The position numbers were made by a program, and so were the translations under genes. 64,000 bases of DNA from Leptospira bouyouniensis (lineage in GTDB: Bacteria > Spirochaetota > Leptospiria > Leptospirales > Leptospiraceae), in the NCBI RefSeq assembly GCF_004769525.1, contig NZ_RQFT01000015.1, forward strand, positions 124,001 to 188,000. Reading direction: 5' to 3'. A model generated the notes under the pieces. It worked only from the letters and a program-made list of their open reading frames with translations. It did no database searches and had not been told where the DNA came from. Numbering within the stretch: the first letter of the stretch is position 1; the number at the start of each line of letters is the position of its first letter. Below are positions 19,218-28,558 of the stretch, in pieces.

Positions 19218-21241
19218 AAGTATTAGCGATCGTACAAGCGAGAATGGGTTCCACAAGGTATCCAGGGAAGGTAATGGAACCAATTATTGGTTACCCTATG
19301 ATTGATTTACTGATCAATCGATTGAGAACCTCTCGGTTGATAAACCAAATCATTGTTGCAACTTCAATTGCTTCCGTAAATGATCCTTTTGTTAAACATC
19401 TACTTGAGTTGGAAATTGATTGTTTCAGAGGTAGTGAAAACGATGTTTTAAACCGTTTTTATTTAGCAGCAGAAAAATATAAAGCGGATGTAGTTGTAAG
19501 AATCACTGGCGATTGTCCTCTTGTGGATGCGAACTTGGTAGACCAAGTGATCGACCTTTATTTACAAGGTGGGGTTGACTATGCTTCAAATATCAATCCT
19601 CCAACTTACCCAGACGGTTTGGATATCGAAGTATTCTCATTTGATGCATTAAGAGAAGCTAACGAAAAGGCAACAGCAGACTTTGATCGGGAACATGTAA
19701 CTCCCTTCTTAAGAAGAGAAAAACAGTTTCGAAGAAAAAATATCGTAAATGCTGATGACCATTCATCCCTAAGATGGACAGTGGATGAACCAGAGGATTT
19801 GGTTGTCATTAAAAATGTATTTGAACACTTTTCACCGAATACCAGCTTCTCTTGGTTAGATGTATTGGCATTAGAGTCATCAAAACCTGAGTTATTCCAA
19901 TCTAATAAAAAATATTTAAGAAATCAAGGTTCGATTATGAGTAGTGGCCAAAAACTTTGGCAGAGGGCAAAAAAAGTGATCCCTGGTGGAAACATGCTTC
20001 TTTCAAAAAGAGCAGAAATGTTTTTGCCTGAAAAATGGCCTGCATACTTTAGCAAAGCTAACGGATGTAAGGTTTGGGATATCGATGGCAAAGAATATAT
20101 CGATATGTTTCTTATGGGTGTTGGTACGAATACTTTAGGATATGGTCATCCAGAAGTTGACCAGGCTGTTTTTGAAGTAATCAAATCAGGCAATATGTCA
20201 ACACTTAACTGTCCTGAAGAAGTTTACTTAGCTGAGAAGTTAGTTGAATTACATCCTTGGTCTGATATGGTTCGTTTAGCAAGGACAGGTGGAGAAGCAA
20301 ATGCAATTGCTATCCGAATTGCAAGAGCAGCTTCAGGAAGGGATAAAGTAGCTATCTGTGGTTACCATGGCTGGCATGACTGGTATTTATCGGCAAACCT
20401 ATCAAGTGATGATAGACTCTCTGGTCATTTATTACCAGGTTTAGATCCAAATGGAGTCCCAAAATCTTTGGCTGGATCTGTTTTTCCATTCCATTATAAT
20501 CAAATCGAAGAATTGGTATCCTTAGTTAAAAATGAATCAATTGGTGTGATTATGATGGAAGTTTCTCGGAACACTGGTCCAAGCTCAGGATTCTTAGAAA
20601 AAGTCAGAGAGATTGCAACTAAGAATGGAATCATACTTATCTTCGACGAATGTACTTCAGGATTTCGACAAACCTTTGGTGGTTTACATAAACAATATAA
20701 GGTTGATCCTGACATGGCAATTTTTGGGAAAACATTAGGAAATGGTTATGCGATTACAGCTATCATAGGAAGAAGAAATATCATGGAGTCCGCGCAAGCA
20801 ACATTTATCAGTAGTACGTTCTGGACAGAACGCATTGGGCCCACTGCTGCATTAAAAACTTTAGAAGTAATGGAAAATTTAAAATCGTGGGAAACAATCA
20901 CTGCGATTGGAAATCAAATCACAGACGCATGGAAATCATTAGCGAGTGATACTAAACTTGAATTGGATTATTGGGGTTTACCTGCACTTTGTGGTTTCAC
21001 TGTAAAAAGTTCTAATGCATTAAAGTACAAAACTTACATCACACAAGAAATGCTAAAAAAAGGATATTTAGCAGGTAATTCTGTCTATGCATGTATCAGT
21101 CATACGGATGAGATCATAGAGAAATACTTAGAAAATTTAAAACCTATTTTCCAAGTGATCTCACAATGTGAAAATGGAAAGGATATTGATACACTCTTAG
21201 AAGGACCTGTTTGCCATTCTGGATTCAGCCGTTTGAACTAA
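19214..21241 (+). CDS. Fusion: SpsF/PseF-like cytidylyltransferase and class III aminotransferase
   Basis: Residues about 1-235 form an SpsF-type cytidylyltransferase with the nucleotide-binding motif QARMGSTRYPGKV and metal residue in ITGDCPLVD. Residues about 245-675 form a class III PLP aminotransferase similar to glutamate-1-semialdehyde aminomutase, with PLP Lys in FGKTLGNGY and an Asp in IFDECTSGF. The first half could activate pseudaminic acid with CTP, the role of PseF. The second half suggests an extra transamination or amine shift on a sugar. The ATG at 19214 overlaps the preceding stop. No frameshift or internal stop separates the domains. Confidence 0.85.
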   Translation: MKVLAIVQARMGSTRYPGKVMEPIIGYPMIDLLINRLRTSRLINQIIVATSIASVNDPFVKHLLELEIDCFRGSENDVLNRFYLAAEKYKADVVVRITGDCPLVDANLVDQVIDLYLQGGVDYASNINPPTYPDGLDIEVFSFDALREANEKATADFDREHVTPFLRREKQFRRKNIVNADDHSSLRWTVDEPEDLVVIKNVFEHFSPNTSFSWLDVLALESSKPELFQSNKKYLRNQGSIMSSGQKLWQRAKKVIPGGNMLLSKRAEMFLPEKWPAYFSKANGCKVWDIDGKEYIDMFLMGVGTNTLGYGHPEVDQAVFEVIKSGNMSTLNCPEEVYLAEKLVELHPWSDMVRLARTGGEANAIAIRIARAASGRDKVAICGYHGWHDWYLSANLSSDDRLSGHLLPGLDPNGVPKSLAGSVFPFHYNQIEELVSLVKNESIGVIMMEVSRNTGPSSGFLEKVREIATKNGIILIFDECTSGFRQTFGGLHKQYKVDPDMAIFGKTLGNGYAITAIIGRRNIMESAQATFISSTFWTERIGPTAALKTLEVMENLKSWETITAIGNQITDAWKSLASDTKLELDYWGLPALCGFTVKSSNALKYKTYITQEMLKKGYLAGNSVYACISHTDEIIEKYLENLKPIFQVISQCENGKDIDTLLEGPVCHSGFSRLN

Positions 21242-21259
21242 AGAGTTATAAGTTCTGTA

Positions 21260-22228
21260 GTGGTTCTTTTTTTAACTGAGTATTTTCGATTGAATGGATT
21301 AGGGCATCTTAGGCGATGTATTGCCTTCTCTGAATTGTTTGAAAGTAAAGGGATTAAAAAACAAATCCTTGTAAACACTGACCACGAGGACGCAGACGTA
21401 TTTCATACAGATATAAAACAACAAAATTGGCTGGTTCATAAGCAATTGGAAACTAAGTATGATGCAATTATCATTGATTCATACCGAGCTCAAGCTGCTG
21501 ACTATGAACACTTTAAACAATATACAAATCATTTAGTTGCGATTGATGATGACAATCGAATAGAATATCCATCTGGTTGTATCATTTACAATGGGGGACT
21601 CGGAGGTTTGATTTACCAATATGATCCGAATCGATTTAAAAAGATATTAGCTGGTCCCGAGTATGCTTTATTGAGAAAAGAGTTTCGAGAGAATCGAGAA
21701 GAGAAAAAGATAAATCAAAATTTAGAAAGGATACTCATCACGATGGGAGGAAGTGATCCTTTACACTTAACGTCCAAATTAATACAATTTTACCATGCTG
21801 AATTTCCATCTTCTCAATTGGATGTGATCATTGGTCCAGGTTTTACGGATTTTAAAGAAGAAGAGTTCATTCACGTTCCTACTCTCAAGATATATAAAAA
21901 TCTCGATGCTCGTTCTATGTGTGATCTTATGATCAAGGTTGACTTGTGTATTACTGCAGGTGGACAAACGATCTATGAACTAGGCAAATTGGGGATTCCT
22001 TTTATTGTGATCCAAACTGCAGAAAACCAATTAGGAAATATTTCTGGACTCGTAAAATCTGGTGTGATCGAATCTTTTATAAATCCAAGTATGGGAGACT
22101 TTTTAAAAAGTCTTTCCCAGTTAAACCAGAAACTGGCAGATGTTGCCATCCGACAAAATATGAGTACAAAACTAAAAACGATTTTCCAGAACAAATCTTT
22201 GGATATCGTTGGATCCATTTTAAATTAA
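21260..22228 (+). CDS. pseG: PseG-like UDP-sugar hydrolase
   Basis: This 322-residue GT-B-fold protein resembles PseG, which releases UDP from UDP-2,4-diacetamido-2,4,6-trideoxy-L-altrose to give the free sugar for PseI. The N-terminal motif GLGHLRRC holds the expected catalytic His, and the UDP-binding part has MGGSDP and TAGGQTIYELG. The start is GTG at 21260, with AAGAG 14 bases upstream; no ATG is available. It lies between the cytidylyltransferase fusion and a formyltransferase gene. A related nucleotide-sugar hydrolase specificity is possible if the substrate is N-formylated rather than acetylated. Confidence 0.8.
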   Translation: MVLFLTEYFRLNGLGHLRRCIAFSELFESKGIKKQILVNTDHEDADVFHTDIKQQNWLVHKQLETKYDAIIIDSYRAQAADYEHFKQYTNHLVAIDDDNRIEYPSGCIIYNGGLGGLIYQYDPNRFKKILAGPEYALLRKEFRENREEKKINQNLERILITMGGSDPLHLTSKLIQFYHAEFPSSQLDVIIGPGFTDFKEEEFIHVPTLKIYKNLDARSMCDLMIKVDLCITAGGQTIYELGKLGIPFIVIQTAENQLGNISGLVKSGVIESFINPSMGDFLKSLSQLNQKLADVAIRQNMSTKLKTIFQNKSLDIVGSILN

Positions 22229-23074
22229 ATGAACGAAGTAATCTTTTGTGGTTTTGGTGGCTTAGGGCAAAGTTGTTTATCCGAACTTATAAACTTTGGT
22301 TTAAGAGTCACTCATGTATTAACACATAAAGAATTGAAATCTGATTCTGTGGATACCCTTGCCTTAGAAAATAAAATTCCATTTTACTATTCTGATTTGA
22401 GAAAAGACCAAATCCTTTTGGATGAACTGAAGAGTAAAAAAGTCAAATATCTCATTAGTGTAAATTACCGTTATATTATCCCTATCCAGTTGTTAGAATC
22501 TGCATCATACCCTCTGAATATCCACGGATCCTTATTGCCTAAGTATAGGGGAAGGGCTCCTCATATATGGGCCATTATCAATGGTGAGAATTTTACAGGT
22601 GTGACTTGCCATATCATGGAAGTTACAGTTGATACTGGGCCAATTTATAGCCAAATTAAAATTCCAATTTCCTCCGATACAACTGGAAATGACATCATCA
22701 ACGAGTTTAAAAAAATATATCCAATCGTTTTAAGAGAGACTTTAGAAAAAATTAAAAACCAATATCTACCAACTCCTCAAAAGGAAGAGGATGCAACGTA
22801 TTTTGGGAAACGGATTCCTGAGATGGGTTATATCGACATTCTCAAATCGAAACAGTCAATTATAAATTTTGTTCGAGCGCAAACTCGTCCTTATCCAGGA
22901 GCTTACTATTATTTACCTACAGGTGATAAAATAATCATTTATAAAATCTCAGTATTCAACTCAAAAGAATTTGAAACTACTTTAACTTTGGGAAGTATTC
23001 GAAAGTTTAACGAAGATTACTTGCTTAGTGTTTCTGATGGAATTTTAATGATAACGGAATATGAAATTATATGA
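22229..23074 (+). CDS. Sugar N-formyltransferase (methionyl-tRNA formyltransferase-like)
   Basis: This 281-residue protein has the formyltransferase fold seen in ArnA, WlaRD and Fmt. The catalytic Asn-His pair appears in NIHGSLLPKYRGR and the Asp in VDTGPI. It should move a formyl group from N10-formyltetrahydrofolate to an amino sugar. It sits exactly where an N-acetyltransferase (PseH) is expected in pse loci, so it may formylate the 4-amino group made by PseC. A tRNA role is unlikely because of its setting. It abuts pseG without a gap and overlaps pseI by 4 bases. Confidence 0.8.
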   Translation: MNEVIFCGFGGLGQSCLSELINFGLRVTHVLTHKELKSDSVDTLALENKIPFYYSDLRKDQILLDELKSKKVKYLISVNYRYIIPIQLLESASYPLNIHGSLLPKYRGRAPHIWAIINGENFTGVTCHIMEVTVDTGPIYSQIKIPISSDTTGNDIINEFKKIYPIVLRETLEKIKNQYLPTPQKEEDATYFGKRIPEMGYIDILKSKQSIINFVRAQTRPYPGAYYYLPTGDKIIIYKISVFNSKEFETTLTLGSIRKFNEDYLLSVSDGILMITEYEII

Positions 23075-24114
23075 ACTTTGAATTTTCTCGAAATAAAAAA
23101 CCTTTTATCATCGCGGAGATGTCAGGAAATCACAACCAATCTTTAGAAAGAGCATTGGAGATTGTTGACTCAGCCGCAAATTGTGGAGTCGCAGCAATAA
23201 AGATACAAACCTATACTGCTGATACACTTACCATTGACAAAAGTGATGGTGAATTTTTTATTTCAGATCCAAAAAGTTTATGGAAGGGGACTTCACTTTA
23301 CGAGTTGTATAAAAAAGCTTACACTCCTTGGGAATGGCACAAAGCTATATTTGAATATGCAAATAAAAAAGGAGTTCTGTGTTTTAGTTCGCCCTTTGAT
23401 TTTTCAGCCGTAGATTTTTTAGAATCTCTAAATGCACCAGCGTATAAGATTGCATCGTTTGAGAATAACGATTTACCACTCATTCGGAAAGTGGCTGCAA
23501 CCAAGAAACCCATAATCATTTCAACTGGGATGGCTACAATAGCAGAGGTTGCAGAAGCAGTGGATGCCGTAAGATCTGTTGGGAATGAAAAACTGACTCT
23601 TTTGAAATGTACAAGTACATATCCTGCTAGTCCCGAAAATACCAACATTCTTAGTATCCCAGCAATGAGAGATATGTTTCGTTGTGAGGTTGGACTGTCA
23701 GACCACACAATGGGAATTGGAGTCGCGGTTGCCAGTGTTGCACTTGGGGCAACAGTTATCGAAAAACATTTTACGTTACGAAGAGCAGACGGTGGAGTTG
23801 ATTCCACTTTTTCTCTGGAACCAGAAGAGATGAAAGCACTGGTCGTGGAAAGTGAACGAGCTTGGTTATCACTTGGTTCTGTAAAACTGGAAAGATCAGA
23901 AGCAGAAGAAAAATCCATCATTTTTAAAAGATCTTTGTATGTAGTGAAAGATGTCAAAAAGGGTGAAACATTTACGAGTGAATCAGTTCGGAGTATTCGA
24001 CCTGGTTATGGAATCCCTCCTAAGTATATCGATATTATTATCGGATCTAAAGCTATGTTTGATATTCCGAGAGGAACTGCAGTTAGTTGGGATATGATCA
24101 ATGGAAAAAAATAA
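23071..24114 (+). CDS. pseI: Pseudaminic acid synthase
   Basis: This 347-residue NeuB-family enzyme has the TIM barrel (IAEMSGNHN at the start, SSPFDFSAVDFLE, KIASFE, STGMAT) and a C-terminal SAF antifreeze-like domain (about 285-345). Residues of the active site such as the EKHFTL segment are kept. It condenses phosphoenolpyruvate with a 2,4-diamido-6-deoxy hexose to a nine-carbon ulosonate. The SGNHNQS N-terminus favours PseI over NeuB and LegI. ATG overlaps the formyltransferase stop. Expected product: pseudaminic acid or a formylated variant. Confidence 0.85.
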   Translation: MNFEFSRNKKPFIIAEMSGNHNQSLERALEIVDSAANCGVAAIKIQTYTADTLTIDKSDGEFFISDPKSLWKGTSLYELYKKAYTPWEWHKAIFEYANKKGVLCFSSPFDFSAVDFLESLNAPAYKIASFENNDLPLIRKVAATKKPIIISTGMATIAEVAEAVDAVRSVGNEKLTLLKCTSTYPASPENTNILSIPAMRDMFRCEVGLSDHTMGIGVAVASVALGATVIEKHFTLRRADGGVDSTFSLEPEEMKALVVESERAWLSLGSVKLERSEAEEKSIIFKRSLYVVKDVKKGETFTSESVRSIRPGYGIPPKYIDIIIGSKAMFDIPRGTAVSWDMINGKK

Positions 24115-25528
24115 TCATTTATCGGTTGCTATAGTTGGGGCTGGACTTAGTGGTTCATTACTAGCCATCAATTTATTAAAAAATACTTTTGATGGAAAAA
24201 TTGAAATATTTTTAATTGAATCAACAAAAAAAAGATTTGGAAGAGGTGTTGCATATTCACCGAATTCAATTTATCAAAAATTAAATGTTCCTGCAAAAGG
24301 TATGAGTTTGTTTCCAGAAAATCCGAATCATTTTGTGGATTGGTGGAAATCGAATGGAAAGAATTATTTTTATTTGGGAGAAAGTTATGATGAAAATTCA
24401 TTTTTCCCTAGGTTTATTTTTGGTGATTATTTAGAATCTACTTTGAATTCCAATATTCAAACAAAATCATCCAATAAAGAATTTTTTACAATCAATGATG
24501 AAGTAATTGATGCAACAAAAATTGAATCTCAATGGAAAATCAAACTTTCTTCGGGTGCGGAGTTAATTGTAGACAATCTTATACTCGCAACAGGGAATAT
24601 ACCACCTGGAAATCCAAGTTATCTAGCAAAGGAAGTATTAGATAGTAAACGTTATTTACATAATCCATGGGATGATAGTTTATTTGAATCAATTCAACAG
24701 AACGAATCCTTAGGTATATTAGGTTCTGGATTGTCAATGGTTGATGTAATTATGACCTTAAAAAGAAAAAACTTCCAAGGGAAAATTGTTTCGTTTTCAA
24801 GGTCAGGAAAATTACCCAAAGTTCATTCGAAACCAGATCATATGAATCCAACTCCTTTTCCTACATTGAAAGGAAATGCAAACGAAGATGTTCATCTGAT
24901 TCGGAATTGGATTCGAGAAAATGAAGGAATTTCCGATGTTCATTTAATGAATGTAATCAGACCTTTCACTTCCGAAATTTGGAAATCTTGGGATGCTAAA
25001 AACCAACTTCGATTCATACGACATGTTCGTCCATTTTGGGAATCCTTCCGTCACAGAATTCCTTCCGAGTCTATGGCGATTATTTCTGAATGGATTCAAT
25101 TTGGAAAACTAACATTTTTAAAAGCAAGAATTCAATCTTCCAAACTGGAAAATGATTCTATTGAAATTTCTACCTTAGAACCTCACGCAAAATTAGGATC
25201 TTATCGGTTTGATCGTCTGATCAATTGTACAGGACCTGATACAAAGTTGAAGGAAGTAAAAAGTGATTTATATACCAATTTGAAGAAGAAAGGATATATC
25301 ACCCAATCGGAAAACGGAATTGGATTTGTCACAGGAAATTTAGGTCAAGTAAAAACAAAAGAAGGTAAGTTTTTAGAGAATTTATACTGTTTGGGACCAC
25401 TTAGAAAAAATGAATTATGGGAATCAACTGCTCTGCGGGAAATTAGAGACCAAGTAATCGAGTTAACCTCTGTTATTTCAAACATAAACACAAAAAATAC
25501 CGATCCACTGAATCAATCTAGTTTATAA
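24101..25528 (+). CDS. FAD/NAD(P)-binding protein
   Basis: This 475-residue flavoprotein starts with the dinucleotide motif VGAGLSGSLLA and has a second site near LGSGLSMVD. The segment GRGVAYS and LNVPAKGMS fit the FAD-NAD(P)-binding family PF13454. Such proteins are rare in O-antigen loci and none has an assigned sugar role known to me. It overlaps pseI by 14 bases, so it is likely cotranslated with the pseudaminic module and might oxidise or hydroxylate an intermediate. It is followed by the only 47-base gap of this area. Confidence 0.75.
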   Translation: MEKNNHLSVAIVGAGLSGSLLAINLLKNTFDGKIEIFLIESTKKRFGRGVAYSPNSIYQKLNVPAKGMSLFPENPNHFVDWWKSNGKNYFYLGESYDENSFFPRFIFGDYLESTLNSNIQTKSSNKEFFTINDEVIDATKIESQWKIKLSSGAELIVDNLILATGNIPPGNPSYLAKEVLDSKRYLHNPWDDSLFESIQQNESLGILGSGLSMVDVIMTLKRKNFQGKIVSFSRSGKLPKVHSKPDHMNPTPFPTLKGNANEDVHLIRNWIRENEGISDVHLMNVIRPFTSEIWKSWDAKNQLRFIRHVRPFWESFRHRIPSESMAIISEWIQFGKLTFLKARIQSSKLENDSIEISTLEPHAKLGSYRFDRLINCTGPDTKLKEVKSDLYTNLKKKGYITQSENGIGFVTGNLGQVKTKEGKFLENLYCLGPLRKNELWESTALREIRDQVIELTSVISNINTKNTDPLNQSSL

Positions 25529-25529
25529 G

Positions 25530-25541
25530 ATTTGTACAAAT
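25530..25541. repeat. 12-bp perfect palindrome ATTTGTACAAAT
   Basis: The palindrome starts two bases after the flavoprotein stop, in a 47-base gap between two modules. It could be an internal operator or promoter element. It may also be chance. Confidence 0.25.
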
Positions 25542-25575
25542 ATTCTCTCTAGGAAATCACTCAACATATCAGCTT

Positions 25576-26316
25576 ATGAAAAAATTTGTAGCAACCATTG
25601 AAGCAAGAATGACTTCTTCACGTTTACCTGGTAAAGTATTATTGCCAGTTCTTGGAAGACCAATCCTTGGTTATCTAATTGATAGATTGAAAAAAGTTCA
25701 AACAATCGATGAAATTGTACTCGCAACAACAATCAATGAATCTGATAACCCAGTCGTTGATTTTGCAAAATCCGAAGGGATTTCAGTGTTTAGAGGGAGT
25801 GAAGATGATGTTTTACTCCGTGTGGTTGGTGCAGCAAAGTCTGTGGAAGCTGATGTGATTGTTGAAATTACAGGTGATTGTCCTATCATTGACCCAGAGA
25901 TCATAGACCAATGTATTCAATTATATAAGTACAATAACGCGTCTTATGTTGGGAATGCACATGTTAGAAGTTATCCGGATGGAATGGATGTGCAAGTGTT
26001 TTCATTAAATGATCTTGAGAAATCGGGAAATCTAACGAATGATAAACTAGACCGAGAACACGTTTCTCTATATATGAGAAATCATCCAGAGTTATTTCCC
26101 CATTTACATCTTGTTGCACCTACTTCTGTGTTTTGGCCTGAATTAGGCCTTACACTGGATGAAAAACAAGACTTTGAACTTTTGAAATCGATCATTGAAC
26201 ATTTTAATGAGATCAAAAAACCTTATTTTAGTATTTATGAATGTGTTTCCTATTTAAAAGAGAATCCTAGATTATTAGAAATCAATAAAAAAGTATTAAG
26301 AAAGGGTGATACTTAG
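25576..26316 (+). CDS. SpsF-like cytidylyltransferase
   Basis: This 246-residue protein is a second copy of the domain fused at 19214, with ARMTSSRLPGKV at the nucleotide-binding end and ITGDCPIIDPE for the metal site. It is predicted to make a CMP-activated ulosonate or a similar nucleotide sugar. Start ATG 25576 is clear. It opens a gene set with a Gfo/Idh dehydrogenase, aminotransferase and acetyltransferase, which suggests that a second amino sugar is built and activated here. Exact sugar unknown. Confidence 0.8.
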   Translation: MKKFVATIEARMTSSRLPGKVLLPVLGRPILGYLIDRLKKVQTIDEIVLATTINESDNPVVDFAKSEGISVFRGSEDDVLLRVVGAAKSVEADVIVEITGDCPIIDPEIIDQCIQLYKYNNASYVGNAHVRSYPDGMDVQVFSLNDLEKSGNLTNDKLDREHVSLYMRNHPELFPHLHLVAPTSVFWPELGLTLDEKQDFELLKSIIEHFNEIKKPYFSIYECVSYLKENPRLLEINKKVLRKGDT

Positions 26317-26318
26317 AA

Positions 26319-27284
26319 TTGAAAGCATTTATAGTTGGTCTTGGGCAAATTGGAATGGGGTATGATTATAAAGAAGATTACCATGTTTCTTGTTTAACCC
26401 ATTTGAACGCTGTACTTGCACATGATGGATATGAATTAGTCGGTGGATTTGATGTTTCCCTAGAAAGACGAAACATGTTTGAATCTAAATCAAAGGTTTC
26501 AAGTTTTGATGATCTTTTGCAGGGGCTAACGAAAACAAATCCCGATATTGTTATCCTTTCCACACCGACCGAAACACATTTTGAAATTCTGAAAACAATA
26601 TTAAAACAGAAATTTTTAAAGGCCATATTGTGTGAAAAACCTGTTTCTTACGATGATGAAGAGGCAACGCAGATGGTTGAATTGTGTCAGAAAAATAATG
26701 TAAAATTATTTGTTAATTACCAAAGGTTTTACTTACCGTCATCAGATTTGATAAAGAAGAGATTATACCCCTCTAACACAAAAATCGAATTTCTAAAGGG
26801 TGTTTGTTGGTATTCAAAAGGCTTAATTCATAATGGAAGCCATTTTATCAATCTTTTGGAATCTTGGTTGGGAAATTTAAAGTCAATTGAATCAATTGAA
26901 TCACATCAGTATTGGTCAAACGAGGATACGGAACCTGATGCTTTATTTAGTTTTCAAAACGGAAAAGTGTTTTTTATCTCATCGAGGGAATCAGATTTTT
27001 CCCATTATTCCATTGAACTAGTTACTTCCGAAGGGAAACTCACTTATAAAAACGGGGGAGATGAAATCTATTGGCAAGATAAGGTTCCAGATCCAACCTT
27101 CCCTGGTTATACTATACTTTCTAAAAATATGGAACTAATCGAAAGTAATAGTCTTCAAAGCCAATATTTTGTTTTAGATAAAATTTTAAAGCATATGGAA
27201 AATCATAACTCTGTAGCAGTTTGTGAAGCATATAGTACGTTAAATATGATTAGAATGTTAAGAAAATTAAAGGTTGAGAAATGA
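26319..27284 (+). CDS. Gfo/Idh/MocA family oxidoreductase
   Basis: This 321-residue protein has the Rossmann motif GLGQIGMG at the N-terminus and the EKP motif (CEKPVSYD) typical of the family, followed by an alpha/beta substrate domain. It probably oxidises or reduces a sugar hydroxyl with NAD(P), making the keto sugar for the neighbouring aminotransferase. The start is TTG 26319, two bases after the previous stop; no in-frame ATG precedes the Rossmann motif. It overlaps the aminotransferase by 4 bases. Confidence 0.8.
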   Translation: MKAFIVGLGQIGMGYDYKEDYHVSCLTHLNAVLAHDGYELVGGFDVSLERRNMFESKSKVSSFDDLLQGLTKTNPDIVILSTPTETHFEILKTILKQKFLKAILCEKPVSYDDEEATQMVELCQKNNVKLFVNYQRFYLPSSDLIKKRLYPSNTKIEFLKGVCWYSKGLIHNGSHFINLLESWLGNLKSIESIESHQYWSNEDTEPDALFSFQNGKVFFISSRESDFSHYSIELVTSEGKLTYKNGGDEIYWQDKVPDPTFPGYTILSKNMELIESNSLQSQYFVLDKILKHMENHNSVAVCEAYSTLNMIRMLRKLKVEK

Positions 27285-28558
27285 GTGATACATTAGCATT
27301 GTTAGGTGGTTCAAAGGTCATTAATTTTGAATTGAATCGGTATAATTCTTTGGGCCCCGAAGAAGTTGAAGCTGCTAAAAAAGTAGTGGAAAGTGGAAAT
27401 TTATCTCAATTTTTGGGATGTTGGGATCCTGATTTTTATGGTGGCCCCAAAGTACAAGAATTCGAAAAGAATTGCAGAGAGTATTTTAATGTGAAACATG
27501 CAATCACGGTTAATTCTTGGACATCGGGACTGATTGCCGCAATTGGTGCGATTGGCATTGAACCTGGAGATGAAATTATTGTCAGCCCTTGGACAATGTC
27601 TGCCTCTGCAACAGCAATCCTTCACTGGAATGCAATTCCGGTTTTTGCAGATATAGAACCGAATACCTATTGTATTGATCCAGTCTCCATAGAAAAAAAT
27701 ATCTCACCATATACAAAAGCAATCATGGTTGTAGATATCTTTGGACAATCTGCAAATATGGAAGAGATCAATCGAATCGCAAAAAAACACAATTTAAAAG
27801 TAATAAATGATACTGCCCAATCTCCTGGCTCCCTTTATAAAGGTAAATATACAGGAACGTTAGGTGATATTGGTGGTTATAGTTTAAATTACCATAAACA
27901 TATCCACACAGGTGAAGGTGGTATCCTTGTTACAAATGATGATGAACTTGCTGAGAGAATGCAGTTAATTCGAAATCATGCGGAAGCTGTTGTGAAAGAT
28001 AAGGGAGTTACCAACCTAACGAATATGGTAGGTTATAACTTTCGATTAGGTGAAATTGAGTGTGCAATTGGCATTGAACAATTAAAAAAATTGGATTCCA
28101 AAATTAAGTCTCGGATTCATGCCGCTGAAAGATTAAGAAATGGATTAAAAGGTTTATCTGGATTAAAATTACCTGAAATTCGATCTGGGGCAACTCATGT
28201 TTATTACATTTTTCCAATGGAGATTGATGAAAAGGTAACAGGGGTAAGTAAAAACAGAATTTATGAGGCATTGGTTGCGGAGGGAGTTTCTGATATTTCT
28301 TTGCAATATGCAAACCTACACCTTTTGCCGATGTACCAAAAGAAAATTGCATATGGTTCGAAAGGTTTTCCTTGGACTTCTGATATATGTAAAAGAGAAG
28401 TGGACTACTCTAAGGGAATTTGTCCCGTTGCTGAAGGTTTAAATGATTCAACTTATTTAGGATATGAAATGTGTGTAAGAGAATTCCCTGATGAACATGT
28501 TGACTTAGTGATCAGAGCATTTCAAAAAGTTTGGAATCACCTAAATCTATTAAAATGA
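27281..28558 (+). CDS. DegT/DnrJ/EryC1/StrS aminotransferase
   Basis: This 425-residue PLP enzyme has the family lysine in YHKHIHTGEGG and the Asp in NDTAQSPG. The N-terminus LLGGSKVI and the length resemble the AHBA-synthase/StsC-like branch more than PseC. It likely aminates a keto sugar generated by the Gfo/Idh enzyme just upstream. It overlaps both neighbours by ATGA, showing tight coupling. The acceptor is unknown; legionaminic-type pathways use a related enzyme. Confidence 0.85.
   Translation: MSDTLALLGGSKVINFELNRYNSLGPEEVEAAKKVVESGNLSQFLGCWDPDFYGGPKVQEFEKNCREYFNVKHAITVNSWTSGLIAAIGAIGIEPGDEIIVSPWTMSASATAILHWNAIPVFADIEPNTYCIDPVSIEKNISPYTKAIMVVDIFGQSANMEEINRIAKKHNLKVINDTAQSPGSLYKGKYTGTLGDIGGYSLNYHKHIHTGEGGILVTNDDELAERMQLIRNHAEAVVKDKGVTNLTNMVGYNFRLGEIECAIGIEQLKKLDSKIKSRIHAAERLRNGLKGLSGLKLPEIRSGATHVYYIFPMEIDEKVTGVSKNRIYEALVAEGVSDISLQYANLHLLPMYQKKIAYGSKGFPWTSDICKREVDYSKGICPVAEGLNDSTYLGYEMCVREFPDEHVDLVIRAFQKVWNHLNLLK

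Noticed and set aside
23319..23957. 212-residue open frame on the minus strand opposite pseI
   Set aside because: It is antisense to a clear pseI gene, shows low-complexity Ser/Thr-rich sequence and no motif.
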